Below the pieces are notes generated by a model, which searched no databases, was not told where the DNA came from, and saw only the letters and a list, made by a program, of their open reading frames with translations. The position numbers and the translations under genes were made by a program. From the NCBI GenBank assembly GCA_030835135.1, contig JAUQWO010000020.1, positions 64,379-128,378 on the forward strand: 64,000 bases of DNA, written 5' to 3'. Below are positions 53,747 through 62,411 of the stretch, in pieces; within the stretch, counting starts at the first letter, position 1, and the number at the start of each line of letters is the position of its first letter. The stretch comes from Bacteroidota bacterium. Lineage in GTDB: Bacteria > Bacteroidota > Ignavibacteria > UBA10030 > UBA6906.

Positions 53747-53829
53747 TCGCACTGTGACTTCAACATTGCAATCGTCGTTTGATGGCTCATGCCCATCCGT
53801 CAAATCTCGACGCGCGACGTGCTTCCTGT

Positions 53830-54135
53830 CTATGACATGAGGGTCCGATACATCATCATGAACCGCGGGTCACCGGCAGGTATGCCCAGGTAGAGTTCGC
53901 CGAGCATCTCCCTGAACCGGAGCAACTCCTTTGTCCGGGGTTTCCACTTGGGATCGGTTGTGCAGAGGTCCAAAAGTTCGTACGCACGCTCATAGCATTG
54001 CTGCACTTCAGTATGAAGTCCGGTGTGCAGGAGATTCTCCTCGCGGGCGAATTCGCTGCCGATCATCAGGATCTGTCGTTCGACCGGATAGCGACCCCAT
54101 TTGGCGGGATCCATCGACTTGTGCCAGATGGTCAT
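53830..54135 (-). CDS. Hypothetical partner of DUF5674, copy 2
   Basis: A 101-residue minus-strand protein closely similar to that at 51919-52254 (MTIWHKSMDPAKWGRYPVER); it stops ten residues earlier. The ATG overlaps the stop of the frameshifted DUF5674 copy 2 as in copy 1. Because the upstream frame is broken, its translation by coupling may be reduced. Confidence 0.75.
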   Translation of the reverse strand: MTIWHKSMDPAKWGRYPVERQILMIGSEFAREENLLHTGLHTEVQQCYERAYELLDLCTTDPKWKPRTKELLRFREMLGELYLGIPAGDPRFMMMYRTLMS

Positions 54136-54486
54136 GCGAGTTCCGCCCACTCATGGACGATCGCATGCACCGCGTTGCGCACATCCTCCAGTTGAATCAC
54201 CATTCCACGGTTCTCCACAGCCGGGCGGATATTGATAAGCGATATGTATTCGATCCGCGGTGGCTGTGCCCACGGCCAGCGGTTCTCCCCCCCAGATATC
54301 GGCCTGTCCGGAGCCCGCACCCAGAAGCACTTCTTCTGAATCGGCGTGCATTTCTCCTCCCAGGGCGATCTTCCGGAGACGGATGTCCACGGTGAACTTG
54401 ATCATATTCTCGAACGGAGCGTTCCGGAAGCGTTCAAGGTCGGTGATCTTCAACCGGCTGATTGGAATAAGTATCTGTAAGTCCAT
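54132..54486 (-). pseudogene. DUF5674 family gene, copy 2, frameshifted at a G7 tract
   Basis: The frame opens at the ATG at 54486 (MDLQILIPISRLKITDLERF) and matches copy 1 up to the ADIWGG position. There it leaves the family sequence at a run of seven G on the minus strand (C7 at 54287-54293); the remaining part (WPWAQPPRIEYISLINIRPA and onward) continues in another frame. Six G would restore an intact gene. It may be a true pseudogene, a phase-variable gene or a sequencing error. Confidence 0.8.
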
Positions 54487-54720
54487 GGACCGTTCCGAAG
54501 TACGCTGTGCCAGGCTGCCTGTTTGTTCCGGCGAGGGGTTGCGCCGGTGGATGGAGTAATGGCAACCTGAAGTATGACAATGTACTCCGGAGACCCATAC
54601 GATGCAATGGGAAGAAGGGAGACCTGTATTGTTCGAGACTTGTGTTATTCGCACACGTGTTGTTGACATTCGCTGATGGGTGAGGTACATTTCCACATCG
54701 CTCACAATGCATGGGGGTGC

Positions 54721-56121
54721 ATGATGGGTTCCCAACCTGTCATCATATCAGGCAACACGCTCCGCCGGTCCGTTCGCAATATCCTGCGCAAACCGAATTC
54801 GCATACACCCAATCCCATCATTCTCCGGTTCGCGACTCTTCTTCTGCTTCTTGTGCTCCCTGTGGCGGAAACCAGTGCACAGTCGGCGACGGGTATCTGG
54901 GAGCAACGTGCCATCCCCTTGCCGCCCGCCGGACAGTATTCCTTCATTGACTTCTGCGATTCAGTGTATGGATGGGTCATGTCCTCGAACGGGGTGTATA
55001 CCATGACCTCCGACGGCGGAAGCACGTGGAGCCCGGTGCACTCTGTTCCCGACTCGGGCACTGTCGTGCAGATGCGCCGATTCGGCCGCGACACGGCGCT
55101 CGTGGTGACCCGTCCGGCGACCATGTTCACCGGCCCCCACACCTTCCTGCGCACAACAGATCGAGGGGCAACGTGGTCCAGTATGATCGTTTCTGACATA
55201 CTTCTGTCGTCGCGGTGGATATCAGTGATCAACGATTCGCTGATCGGGTACATTTCCGGCCGAGGTGAAGGGCTGAAGACATCCACCGACCTTGGCAAGA
55301 CCTGGCAGTCCGATTCTCTGCGCATTACCCCGATATATGTGGAGTACACTCTGGGTATCCTTTCGCCCCGCAGGATGTTCCTGTGCGCCAATTCCGACTT
55401 CACCGGGTACATAAAGACGAGCACGGATGGCGGCACGACCTGGACCGATGTGGTCAGTGCGCAGATGTTGTTCGGCACAAGTGCAACGTTCGTGAACAGA
55501 GAGATGTGTTATTTTGGAGCGACGTACGGAGCTGACTTCCCTGTCTGGCACAACTATTTTGCCTACAATGCCGCGCTCGACTCACGTGCGCAGCTGAGGA
55601 ACTACAGCGCAGGCGTGTTGTTCAACGACGGGACGCTATTCACATTCTTAACCGGGAGCTGGATGAACAAACGTATCTCCGATCCGGCAGATTCCACCTA
55701 TCTTCTTGTGGATCAGGTCTCCCGGCCTGGCGGGACCCGCATCGCGAGTATCGCGGCCTGGGATCCACAGCACGCATGGGTGCTGGATGAGAGCGGAAAC
55801 GTGTACCGGCTTACCGACCGGTTGACGGCCGTCGGCGGTGCGACGGCCACGCTACCTGAAGGGTTCGCGCTGTTGCAGAACTATCCCAACCCATTCAACC
55901 CGAGTACGACGGTCCGATATGAGTTGCCCTCGGCAGGTGAGGTGGATCTCCGTGTGACGGATGTGCTGGGGAGGGAGGTGTACCGTGTCGTGGGGGGACA
56001 GGCCGCCGGGGAGCACACCGAGACGATCGAACTTCAGGGCCACGCATCGGGCGTCTACTATTGTATCGTGCAGTTCAACAGCGGTGCGCGGCAAACGGTG
56101 AAGATGGCGTTGGTGCGCTAA
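54721..56121 (+). CDS. T9SS cargo protein with YCF48/BNR-like repeats, copy B
   Basis: A 466-residue paralogue of copy A. It has a signal peptide (FATLLLLLVLPVAETSAQ), BNR-like repeats (YSFIDFCDSVYGWVM; TMTSDGGSTWSPVHSV; TFLRTTDRGATWSS; TSTDGGTTWTDV) and a T9SS sorting domain. GGGGG precedes the ATG at 54721. It diverges from DUF5674 copy 2 with a 234-base shared upstream region, in which I see no consensus promoter. Confidence 0.88.
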   Translation: MMGSQPVIISGNTLRRSVRNILRKPNSHTPNPIILRFATLLLLLVLPVAETSAQSATGIWEQRAIPLPPAGQYSFIDFCDSVYGWVMSSNGVYTMTSDGGSTWSPVHSVPDSGTVVQMRRFGRDTALVVTRPATMFTGPHTFLRTTDRGATWSSMIVSDILLSSRWISVINDSLIGYISGRGEGLKTSTDLGKTWQSDSLRITPIYVEYTLGILSPRRMFLCANSDFTGYIKTSTDGGTTWTDVVSAQMLFGTSATFVNREMCYFGATYGADFPVWHNYFAYNAALDSRAQLRNYSAGVLFNDGTLFTFLTGSWMNKRISDPADSTYLLVDQVSRPGGTRIASIAAWDPQHAWVLDESGNVYRLTDRLTAVGGATATLPEGFALLQNYPNPFNPSTTVRYELPSAGEVDLRVTDVLGREVYRVVGGQAAGEHTETIELQGHASGVYYCIVQFNSGARQTVKMALVR

Positions 56122-56160
56122 GACCGCGGTGGCGGCCGTTGCACGGGCGGTGCCCGTCAT

Positions 56161-56190
56161 TGTAGGGGCGCAGCATGCTGCGCCCCTACA
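56161..56190. repeat. REP-like perfect 30-bp palindrome
   Basis: Arms of 15 bp starting TGTAGGGGCGCAGCA meet without a spacer, giving a perfect palindrome just after the T9SS copy B gene. The GTAGGGGC/GCCCCTAC ends match a second element at 56466-56493, and both are followed by ACATG. Such elements are often dispersed in many copies in environmental genomes. Confidence 0.85.
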
Positions 56191-56250
56191 CATGCATTTT
56201 GGCCCCCCTGGGGGCAATAAGGCGCCAACGGTGCCCCCCCCGGTGGGGGA

Positions 56251-56330
56251 ATTGCCGATCGTCCGTGCCCATTGCCGCCCGTCCGTGCCCATTGCCGACC
56301 GTCCGTGCCCATTGCCGCCCGTCCGTGCCT
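56251..56330. repeat. Four tandem 20-bp repeats
   Basis: Units begin at 56251, 56271, 56291 and 56311, each ATTGCCG, two variable bases, CGTCCGTGCC and a final C or T. A partial unit ATTGC follows. There are no spacers. Confidence 0.92.
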
Positions 56331-56465
56331 ATTGCTATGAATTCTCGGAGGCAGGCGTTTTTTCGATGGTTCCCTGCCATCGTCGAGTCGGGTCCGGCGG
56401 TAGTATGGGCGGTCCTGGTTGTTGGACGGGCGGTCCAGGTGGTCGCACCGGCGGTGCCGGTCTTC

Positions 56466-56493
56466 GTGGGGGCGGTGCTTGCACCGCCCCTAC
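56466..56493. repeat. Second REP-like inverted repeat
   Basis: GTGGGGGCGGTGC (56466-56478) pairs with GCACCGCCCCTAC (56481-56493), one G-T mismatch at the end and a two-base loop. It shares the GGGGC core and the following ACATGGAT with the palindrome at 56161. Confidence 0.8.
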
Positions 56494-56585
56494 ACATGGA
56501 TACGGAATTGCGGGGGCCCGGCGATCGCCGATCGTGAATTCGGGTTTCCCCCACCCCCCCCCAAGCAGATTCCAGCGCTTCTCAC

Positions 56586-56618
56586 TATCCATTATCCATG
56601 GATCATGGATAATGGATA
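56586..56618. repeat. Perfect 15-bp hairpin upstream of the mraZ promoter
   Basis: TATCCATTATCCATG (56586-56600) and CATGGATAATGGATA (56604-56618) form a perfect stem with a GAT loop. No T-tract follows, so it is not a normal terminator; it may be a cruciform or a protein site. The remainder of 56122-56864 has no gene. Confidence 0.8.
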
Positions 56619-56713
56619 ATCAAAGTGGGGGAACGGCCCAATCCGGTCTCCGTTATGGCGAAACCACCCACCTGCAGAATCCCCCAAAACAGCGCGTATG
56701 GCGCAAGTATCAC

Positions 56714-56741
56714 TTGACTTTCAACCTCAATTCCGTATCTT
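56714..56741 (+). promoter_or_regulatory. Promoter of the dcw (mraZ) cluster
   Basis: TTGACT at 56714-56719 and TATCTT at 56736-56741 are spaced by 16 bases. MraZ boxes begin 12 bases downstream, as expected for an autoregulated mraZ promoter. The GTG start of mraZ lies about 125 bases away. Confidence 0.75.
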
Positions 56742-56752
56742 AGGTTCCTAGC

Positions 56753-56778
56753 GTGGGTAAAAGTGGGTAATCGTTGGG
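56753..56778 (+). promoter_or_regulatory. MraZ-binding boxes (three TGGG repeats, 10-bp period)
   Basis: GTGGGT at 56753-56758, GTGGGT at 56763-56768 and GTTGGG at 56773-56778 lie exactly 10 bases apart, the arrangement known for MraZ operators (TGGGN repeats) upstream of mraZ. They are just after the promoter, so binding would repress the whole division cluster. Confidence 0.85.
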
Positions 56779-56864
56779 AACCGAACCTTCCTTCCCGCGG
56801 GCGACGTGTCGTGCCCGTGCCACTATCCCATTCTCCAACTGTTCCACTCCGATCGGAGCACACG

Positions 56865-57308
56865 GTGTCGTCCTTTAAAGGATCGTACGCATACTCTGTC
56901 GACAGCAAAGGGCGCGTGAACATTCCCGCCCGGCTGCGCAAGTACGTCTCGAGCGAAGCGAATGATACGTTCGTCATCACGCGCGGCTTCGAGCAATGCC
57001 TGTTCGTGTATCCGCTCGACGAATGGAACACACTCGAAGAGAGCATCCGTCAGCTGTCACCCACGAATGCGCAACACCGGTTCTTCATGCGCGTGCTGCT
57101 CGAACGTGCGACCGAGTCGCAGCTCGACGGCCAGTTCCGCATTTCCATTCCGAAAGAACTCCTTCAGTTCGCAGGGATAGAGAACGAGGTCCTGATCATC
57201 GGCGTGCTGGAACACATCGAGATCTGGAACCCGCAGCAATACGAACAGTACCTGAAGACGCAGGCCCAGAGCTACGAATCCGTAGCACAAACCGTTCTCC
57301 AGAAATAA
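56865..57308 (+). CDS. mraZ: Transcriptional regulator MraZ
   Basis: A 147-residue MraZ with two SpoVT/AbrB-like halves: FKGSYAYSVDSKGRVNIPARLRKY and ATESQLDGQFRISIPKELLQFAGI (each in part), containing the DxKGR/DxxGR signatures. I chose the GTG at 56865 (GGAG upstream), which gives the canonical N-terminus; an ATG at 56763 lies within the operator boxes and would add 34 improbable residues. It is the first gene of the dcw cluster and represses it by its own boxes. rsmH follows six bases later. Confidence 0.94.
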   Translation: MSSFKGSYAYSVDSKGRVNIPARLRKYVSSEANDTFVITRGFEQCLFVYPLDEWNTLEESIRQLSPTNAQHRFFMRVLLERATESQLDGQFRISIPKELLQFAGIENEVLIIGVLEHIEIWNPQQYEQYLKTQAQSYESVAQTVLQK

Positions 57309-57314
57309 GAACGA

Positions 57315-58262
57315 GTGAACGGAACGGTCTATCACATCCCGGCCTTGTGCCGGGAAGCAGTTGACCTGCTGATGACCGATGCCGGGGGAGCATATGTCGA
57401 CGGGACGGTCGGCGGAGGCGGACATGCAGCGGAGATCTGCTCGCGCCTCCAGGGCCCCGGCCGCCTGCTCTGTCTCGATGCGGACGACGAAGCACTCGCC
57501 TCCGCCCGGACCCGCCTTGCGGGATCCGCGGAACGCACGACCTTCGTCCGGACCAACTTCCGCTTCCTCCGCGCAGCGATGCAGGAAGCGGGATGGACCG
57601 GCGCCAGCGGGATACTCCTGGACCTGGGCATCTCGTCGCATCAGATCGATGCCGTGGAACGCGGCTTCACGTTCCGCGGCGATGAGCGTCTGGACATGCG
57701 CATGGACCGGCGTCAGCCGGCAAGTGCATGGGATGTCGTGAACACCTACGATGAGCGGGCGCTGGCCGATGTCATCCGCCGGTACGGCGAAGAACAGAAC
57801 GCGCGCCGCATCGCACGGTCCATCGTGGCCCATCGCCCGGTGCATACCACCGGCGAGCTCCGCGATGTGGTGGCGGCGTTCACGCCGGACCGTTTCTTGA
57901 ATAAATCACTCGCGCGCGTCTTCCAGGCGCTGCGCATCGAAGTGAATGGCGAACTCGACAGTCTCACGACCGTCCTCGCGGATGCACGCGACCTGCTCGT
58001 ACCGGGTGGCAGGATCGTGGTGATCGCGTACCATTCGCTCGAGGACCGCATCGTGAAGGAGTTCTTCCGTGCGGTATCAACGGTCGCGTTCGACCGTGAT
58101 GTGCCGGTGATGCCGGGACAGGAACCCGAACCGGAGTTCCGTCTCATCACCCGCAAGCCGGTCGTGCCGACAGAGCAGGAGATCAGCGACAATCCGAGGG
58201 CCCGCAGCGCCAAGATGCGTGCCGCCGAGAGACGATATGTGGGAACGCAAGGCATCACATAA
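57315..58262 (+). CDS. rsmH: 16S rRNA (cytosine(1402)-N4)-methyltransferase
   Basis: A 315-residue SAM-dependent methyltransferase starting at GTG. SAM motif I is YVDGTVGGGGHAAEI (about residues 27-41), and ILLDLGISSHQIDAVERGFTF and the late VIAYHSLEDRIVKEFF are typical of RsmH. It methylates C1402 of 16S rRNA at the decoding centre. It lies six bases after mraZ, in the usual order. Confidence 0.96.
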   Translation: MNGTVYHIPALCREAVDLLMTDAGGAYVDGTVGGGGHAAEICSRLQGPGRLLCLDADDEALASARTRLAGSAERTTFVRTNFRFLRAAMQEAGWTGASGILLDLGISSHQIDAVERGFTFRGDERLDMRMDRRQPASAWDVVNTYDERALADVIRRYGEEQNARRIARSIVAHRPVHTTGELRDVVAAFTPDRFLNKSLARVFQALRIEVNGELDSLTTVLADARDLLVPGGRIVVIAYHSLEDRIVKEFFRAVSTVAFDRDVPVMPGQEPEPEFRLITRKPVVPTEQEISDNPRARSAKMRAAERRYVGTQGIT

Positions 58263-58740
58263 GCGGAATGCACCGCCGCCGCCCATGGAACCGACGCGGG
58301 AGAACCGGTACGTGTACGGGGGCGGACGCCAGGGCCCCGGCCCGGCTGCCGGCAACGGCAGTGGCACCGGCAGCGGAAACGTATCCGGCTACGCGGTGCG
58401 CCAGAACAAACACGGCGTGCGCAAACGGATGTCGACGTTCAATTTCATCGTCGGCCTCTTTGCGATCGGTATCCTGGTGGTCCTCTATATTAATAACACC
58501 ATCGCGGTGGACGAGCTGACGGGCGACTGCAATGCCCTGCGGCGGAAGAAGCAGCACCAGCTGGACCTCAATGCGGCCCTGCAGGCCGAAGTGAACAAGA
58601 AATCGTCGCTCGAACGCGTCGGACGCATCGCCGTCGAGAAGCTCGGGATGCAATATCCGCGCGAACAACCACAGGTGTTCGACGTGCCGTCGGACCTGAA
58701 AGACCGCGCCGATGAGTTGCGCGGGGAGTTCCAGCAGTGA
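58237..58740 (+). CDS. ftsL: FtsL-like cell division protein
   Basis: A 167-residue protein with a Gly/Pro-rich cytoplasmic N-terminus of about 60 residues, one transmembrane helix (FNFIVGLFAIGILVVLYI, about 69-87) and a coiled-coil periplasmic part (LRRKKQHQLDLNAALQAEVNKK; AVEKLGMQYP). This topology and position between rsmH and ftsI identify FtsL, which with FtsB and FtsQ activates septal synthesis. The N-terminus is longer than in proteobacterial FtsL. It overlaps rsmH by 26 bases and ftsI by four. Confidence 0.85.
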   Translation: MWERKASHKRNAPPPPMEPTRENRYVYGGGRQGPGPAAGNGSGTGSGNVSGYAVRQNKHGVRKRMSTFNFIVGLFAIGILVVLYINNTIAVDELTGDCNALRRKKQHQLDLNAALQAEVNKKSSLERVGRIAVEKLGMQYPREQPQVFDVPSDLKDRADELRGEFQQ

Positions 58741-60887
58741 CCGGTTCACCTGCCGGGCCGGCACCGGCCGTCCCGCCGCATGAGCGGCACCGCCGGCGGA
58801 CGTTGGGCATCAAGATCGCCCTGCTCCTGTTCTTTGTCATACTTGCCCTACGACTGGTCCAGATCCAAGTGCTCAGGGCTTCCGAGTTCCAAGAGATCGC
58901 ACGCAAGCAGTACGAAGCACCCATCGTGCTCCCCGCGGCGCGCGGCGCGATCATGGACCGCAACGATAAGGTCCTCGTCTCGAACTCCACCTTCGTGTCG
59001 TTCTGTGCCGACCCGAAGGTCGCCGGGAACGAACGCGACGACATCGCGCTCGCCCTTGCACGGGTGTTCAAACGGCCGAAGCAGGTGTATCTCGATCTGA
59101 TGCGCGATCCGAAGAAGCGGTTCGTGGTCCTCGAACGCAACGTGGAACCCTCGCGCGCCGCCAAAGTGCCGGTCGCCGAGCTGCGCGGACTGATCGTGAT
59201 GAACGAGCCCCGGCGCATCTTTCACTACGAGCACGTGGCCGGACAACTGCTGGGCGTGACGGGCGTGGATCATACCGGACTCAGCGGACTCGAAATGCAG
59301 TACGACCGGTGGCTCCGCGGCGTGGATGGCAGCGTGACGATGCAGCGCGATGCGCTCAACCGCACGCGCGCATCCGCCGAGTACCCGCGCATCGAACCGA
59401 AGGACGGCCTCAACCTCGAGCTGACGATCGACGCCGAGTACCAGCAGGTGGCCGAAGAAGAACTGGCCAAAGGCGTGGCGAAGATGAAGGCCGAGGCCGG
59501 ACTTGTGCTGATGGTGGACCCGTCCACCGGCGAGATCCTTGCTCTGGCACATGTGCCGCGCGTGGACCCGAACAACACGGCGACGCTCGACCAGGCGACG
59601 CTGCGCAACCGATCGATCACCGACATGTTCGAGCCGGGATCCGTCTTCAAGATCGTCACGGCCACAGCAGCCCTCGAGAAGGGCGTCGTGAAGCCGGACG
59701 AGACCTTTTATGGCGAGAAGGGGCGGTACAAGGCTCCGATCGGTGCCGGGCGCACGATACCGGTGACGGACACCCATCCGCTGGGGAACGTGACATTCCG
59801 CCAGGCCGTGGAGCAGTCCAGCAACATCGTGATGGCGAAGCTCTCGCCGCGGATCGGCGCACAGACGATGTTCGAGACGGCGCGGCGATTCGGGTTCGGG
59901 ACGTTGACCGGCATCGAGCTCCCGGGCGAAACCCAGGGTGCACTGCCGAGGCCGGTCGATTGGTCCGGGGCAACACTCCCGACGATGGCCTACGGGTATG
60001 GCGTCGGGGTGACGCCGCTGCAACTGGTGATGGCGTATGCAGCCCTCGCCAACAAGGGCGTCCTGATGAAGCCCTTCGTCGTGCGGAAGGTCCCGGATGA
60101 GAACGGCGAGATGAACACGCTCGTGCAACCCTCGGTCGTCCGGCGCGTGATGTCCGAAGAGAATGCGACGCTGCTCACCGGCATGTTCGAAGGGGTGGTA
60201 CAGAAGGGGACGGCGACACAGGCGAAGGTGGAAGGGTTGCGGATCGCAGGCAAGACCGGCACCGCCCGCAAAGTGGTGAACGGGCGCTACAAGCCGGGCG
60301 ACTATACGGCATCGTTCGTCGGATTCTTCCCGGCAGATCATCCGCGCATCGTCTGTCTGGTGATGCTGGATAATCCGCGCGGAGGGTTGTACTTCGGCGG
60401 ACTCGCGAGCGCGCCGATCTTCAAGGGCATCGCGGAGAAGATCTTCTCGATCGCCGGCAAGTTCCGGGAGATCGCGCCGACGGTGATGGCGAGTGCCACG
60501 GGCGTGATCGTGCCCGATGTGCGGAATATGAAGATCGATGACGCTGAAGCGACGCTGGAAGCCGGCGGGCTCGACGCGGACATCGAAGATGATGGCCCGA
60601 TCGTGATCGGGCAGACACCCGCGCCGGGCACCACCGCGGAACGCGGGGCGACGGTGACGCTGACGACCGTGGCGGGTCCCGCGGCGGCGACCGGCGGCTT
60701 TGCCCTGGTACCGGATGTACGCGGACTCACGATCCGCCGGGCCATGAACAGTCTGGCCGTGCAACACCTGGATGTCGTGATCATCGGCACCGGCACCGTG
60801 GTCGGGCAGACGCCCGCGCCCGGTGAACGTCTGCGCCGCGGCGCAAGCGTTACGATCCGATGCGAAGCACGCCAGAGCGGCACATAG
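58737..60887 (+). CDS. ftsI: Septal penicillin-binding protein FtsI with two PASTA domains
   Basis: A 716-residue class B PBP starting at a GTG that overlaps ftsL. After the transmembrane helix (IKIALLLFFVILALRLVQIQ) comes the PBP dimerisation domain and the transpeptidase: SVFK with Ser302/Lys305, SSN at 361-363 and KTG at 506-508. Two PASTA domains follow at about 590-650 and 655-712 (VPDVRNMKIDDAEATLEAGG; VPDVRGLTIRRAMNSL). It cross-links septal peptidoglycan. PASTA domains on FtsI are common in this group but not in proteobacteria. Confidence 0.94.
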   Translation: MTGSPAGPAPAVPPHERHRRRTLGIKIALLLFFVILALRLVQIQVLRASEFQEIARKQYEAPIVLPAARGAIMDRNDKVLVSNSTFVSFCADPKVAGNERDDIALALARVFKRPKQVYLDLMRDPKKRFVVLERNVEPSRAAKVPVAELRGLIVMNEPRRIFHYEHVAGQLLGVTGVDHTGLSGLEMQYDRWLRGVDGSVTMQRDALNRTRASAEYPRIEPKDGLNLELTIDAEYQQVAEEELAKGVAKMKAEAGLVLMVDPSTGEILALAHVPRVDPNNTATLDQATLRNRSITDMFEPGSVFKIVTATAALEKGVVKPDETFYGEKGRYKAPIGAGRTIPVTDTHPLGNVTFRQAVEQSSNIVMAKLSPRIGAQTMFETARRFGFGTLTGIELPGETQGALPRPVDWSGATLPTMAYGYGVGVTPLQLVMAYAALANKGVLMKPFVVRKVPDENGEMNTLVQPSVVRRVMSEENATLLTGMFEGVVQKGTATQAKVEGLRIAGKTGTARKVVNGRYKPGDYTASFVGFFPADHPRIVCLVMLDNPRGGLYFGGLASAPIFKGIAEKIFSIAGKFREIAPTVMASATGVIVPDVRNMKIDDAEATLEAGGLDADIEDDGPIVIGQTPAPGTTAERGATVTLTTVAGPAAATGGFALVPDVRGLTIRRAMNSLAVQHLDVVIIGTGTVVGQTPAPGERLRRGASVTIRCEARQSGT

Positions 60888-60902
60888 CCACACAAAGGAA
60901 GT

Positions 60903-62411
60903 ATGGTCCTCACCAAGGTCCTTGACGGTGTACGGGTGGCGAAGTTGTTCAGCACCAACTTCGGCGCCATGGCGCAGACGCAGGAGATCCATGTGTCCGC
61001 CATCCGGTACGACTCGCGGACGGTGCGGCAGAACGATCTGTTCGTTGCCATACCCGGGACGGCGACCAACGGGACGCGCTTCATCAGCGATGCGATCGCC
61101 AACGGCGCGAGCGTGGTGGTGATGCAGGACGACAACGCGATGCCCGATGCGTTGTTCATGCACACGCGGGTCGTGAAACTCGTGGTGGAGGATGCGCGTC
61201 TGGCGCTGGCGCAGATGGCCGCGAATTATCATGGTCATCCGTCGCACCGGCTCCGGGTGATCGGGGTGACCGGGACCAACGGCAAGACCACCACGACGCA
61301 CGTGCTGAAGACCGCGCTCGAAGCGGCCGGCGAGAAGGTGGGACTGATCGGTACCATCGCGTATGACCTCGGCGGCGAGGTGGTGCCCGCGACGCATACG
61401 ACCCCGGAGTCGGCGGACCTGCAGAAGATGCTCGCCACGATGGCCGACCGCGGATGCACCTGCGCGGTGATGGAAGTGTCGTCGCATGCGCTCACGATGC
61501 GCCGCGTGCACGGGATCCGGTTCGCGGCCGGCGTGTTCACGAACCTCACGCAGGACCACCTGGACTATCACGGGTCGATGGACGCGTACCGTGACGCGAA
61601 GAAGATGCTCTTTGACATGCTGCCACCGGATGCGGTCGCCGTGATGAACGCGGATGATCCCGCATCGGCAACACTCGTCTCCGGCACGAAGGCACGCCGG
61701 GTGACCTATGGGATCCAGGAACCCGCGGATGTCCGCGCCGCCGATGTGCAGATGACGGTGCGGGGCATGACGTTCACGGTCGTGCGCGACGAACAGCAGG
61801 TGCCCGTGACCACACCCCTGACGGGGCGGTTCAACGTGGCGAACCTTCTCGCGGCATACGCGACGCTGTGCGAGCTGGGCATCGCGCCGGCGAAGGCAGC
61901 GGAAGGCATCGGTGCATTGACCGCGGTCCGCGGACGGTTCGAGCAGATCGCATCGCCCACCGGGTGGACGGCGATCATCGATTACGCGCATACGCCGGAC
62001 GCGCTGGAGAACACCCTTACGGCGATCCGCGCCCTGCTCCCGCCGAAGGGACAGCAACGGATCATCACCGTGTTCGGGTGCGGCGGGAACCGCGACAGGG
62101 ACAAACGTCCGAAGATGGGCCGGCTCGCATCGTCGCTCAGTGCGATCACGATCCTGACGTCCGACAATCCGCGTCAGGAGGATCCGCAACAGATCCTGAA
62201 CGAGATCCAGGCGGGCGTTCTGCCGGGGCGCACGGTGTATATCGAGGCGGACCGTCGCCGGGCGATCATCAAGGGCCTGCTCCTGGCGGAACCGGGAGAC
62301 GTGGTCCTGATCGCCGGGAAAGGGCACGAGGATTATCAGATCGTCGGGACCGAGAAGACGCATCTCGATGACCGTGAAGAAGTAGAGATGTTCATCAGGA
62401 ACATGAAATGA
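60903..62411 (+). CDS. murE: UDP-N-acetylmuramoyl-L-alanyl-D-glutamate--2,6-diaminopimelate ligase
   Basis: A 502-residue Mur ligase. The ATP loop is VTGTNGKTTTTHV (about 120-132), followed by HTTPESADLQ, the central NLTQDHLDYHGSMDAY and the late DYAHTPDALENTL. The substrate motif DNPR is at 421-424, specific for meso-diaminopimelate, so the peptidoglycan should be of the A1-gamma DAP type. It adds the third residue of the stem peptide. murF overlaps it by four bases. Confidence 0.96.
   Translation: MVLTKVLDGVRVAKLFSTNFGAMAQTQEIHVSAIRYDSRTVRQNDLFVAIPGTATNGTRFISDAIANGASVVVMQDDNAMPDALFMHTRVVKLVVEDARLALAQMAANYHGHPSHRLRVIGVTGTNGKTTTTHVLKTALEAAGEKVGLIGTIAYDLGGEVVPATHTTPESADLQKMLATMADRGCTCAVMEVSSHALTMRRVHGIRFAAGVFTNLTQDHLDYHGSMDAYRDAKKMLFDMLPPDAVAVMNADDPASATLVSGTKARRVTYGIQEPADVRAADVQMTVRGMTFTVVRDEQQVPVTTPLTGRFNVANLLAAYATLCELGIAPAKAAEGIGALTAVRGRFEQIASPTGWTAIIDYAHTPDALENTLTAIRALLPPKGQQRIITVFGCGGNRDRDKRPKMGRLASSLSAITILTSDNPRQEDPQQILNEIQAGVLPGRTVYIEADRRRAIIKGLLLAEPGDVVLIAGKGHEDYQIVGTEKTHLDDREEVEMFIRNMK

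Noticed and set aside
56251-56330. CRISPR array
   Set aside because: 20-bp units without spacers.
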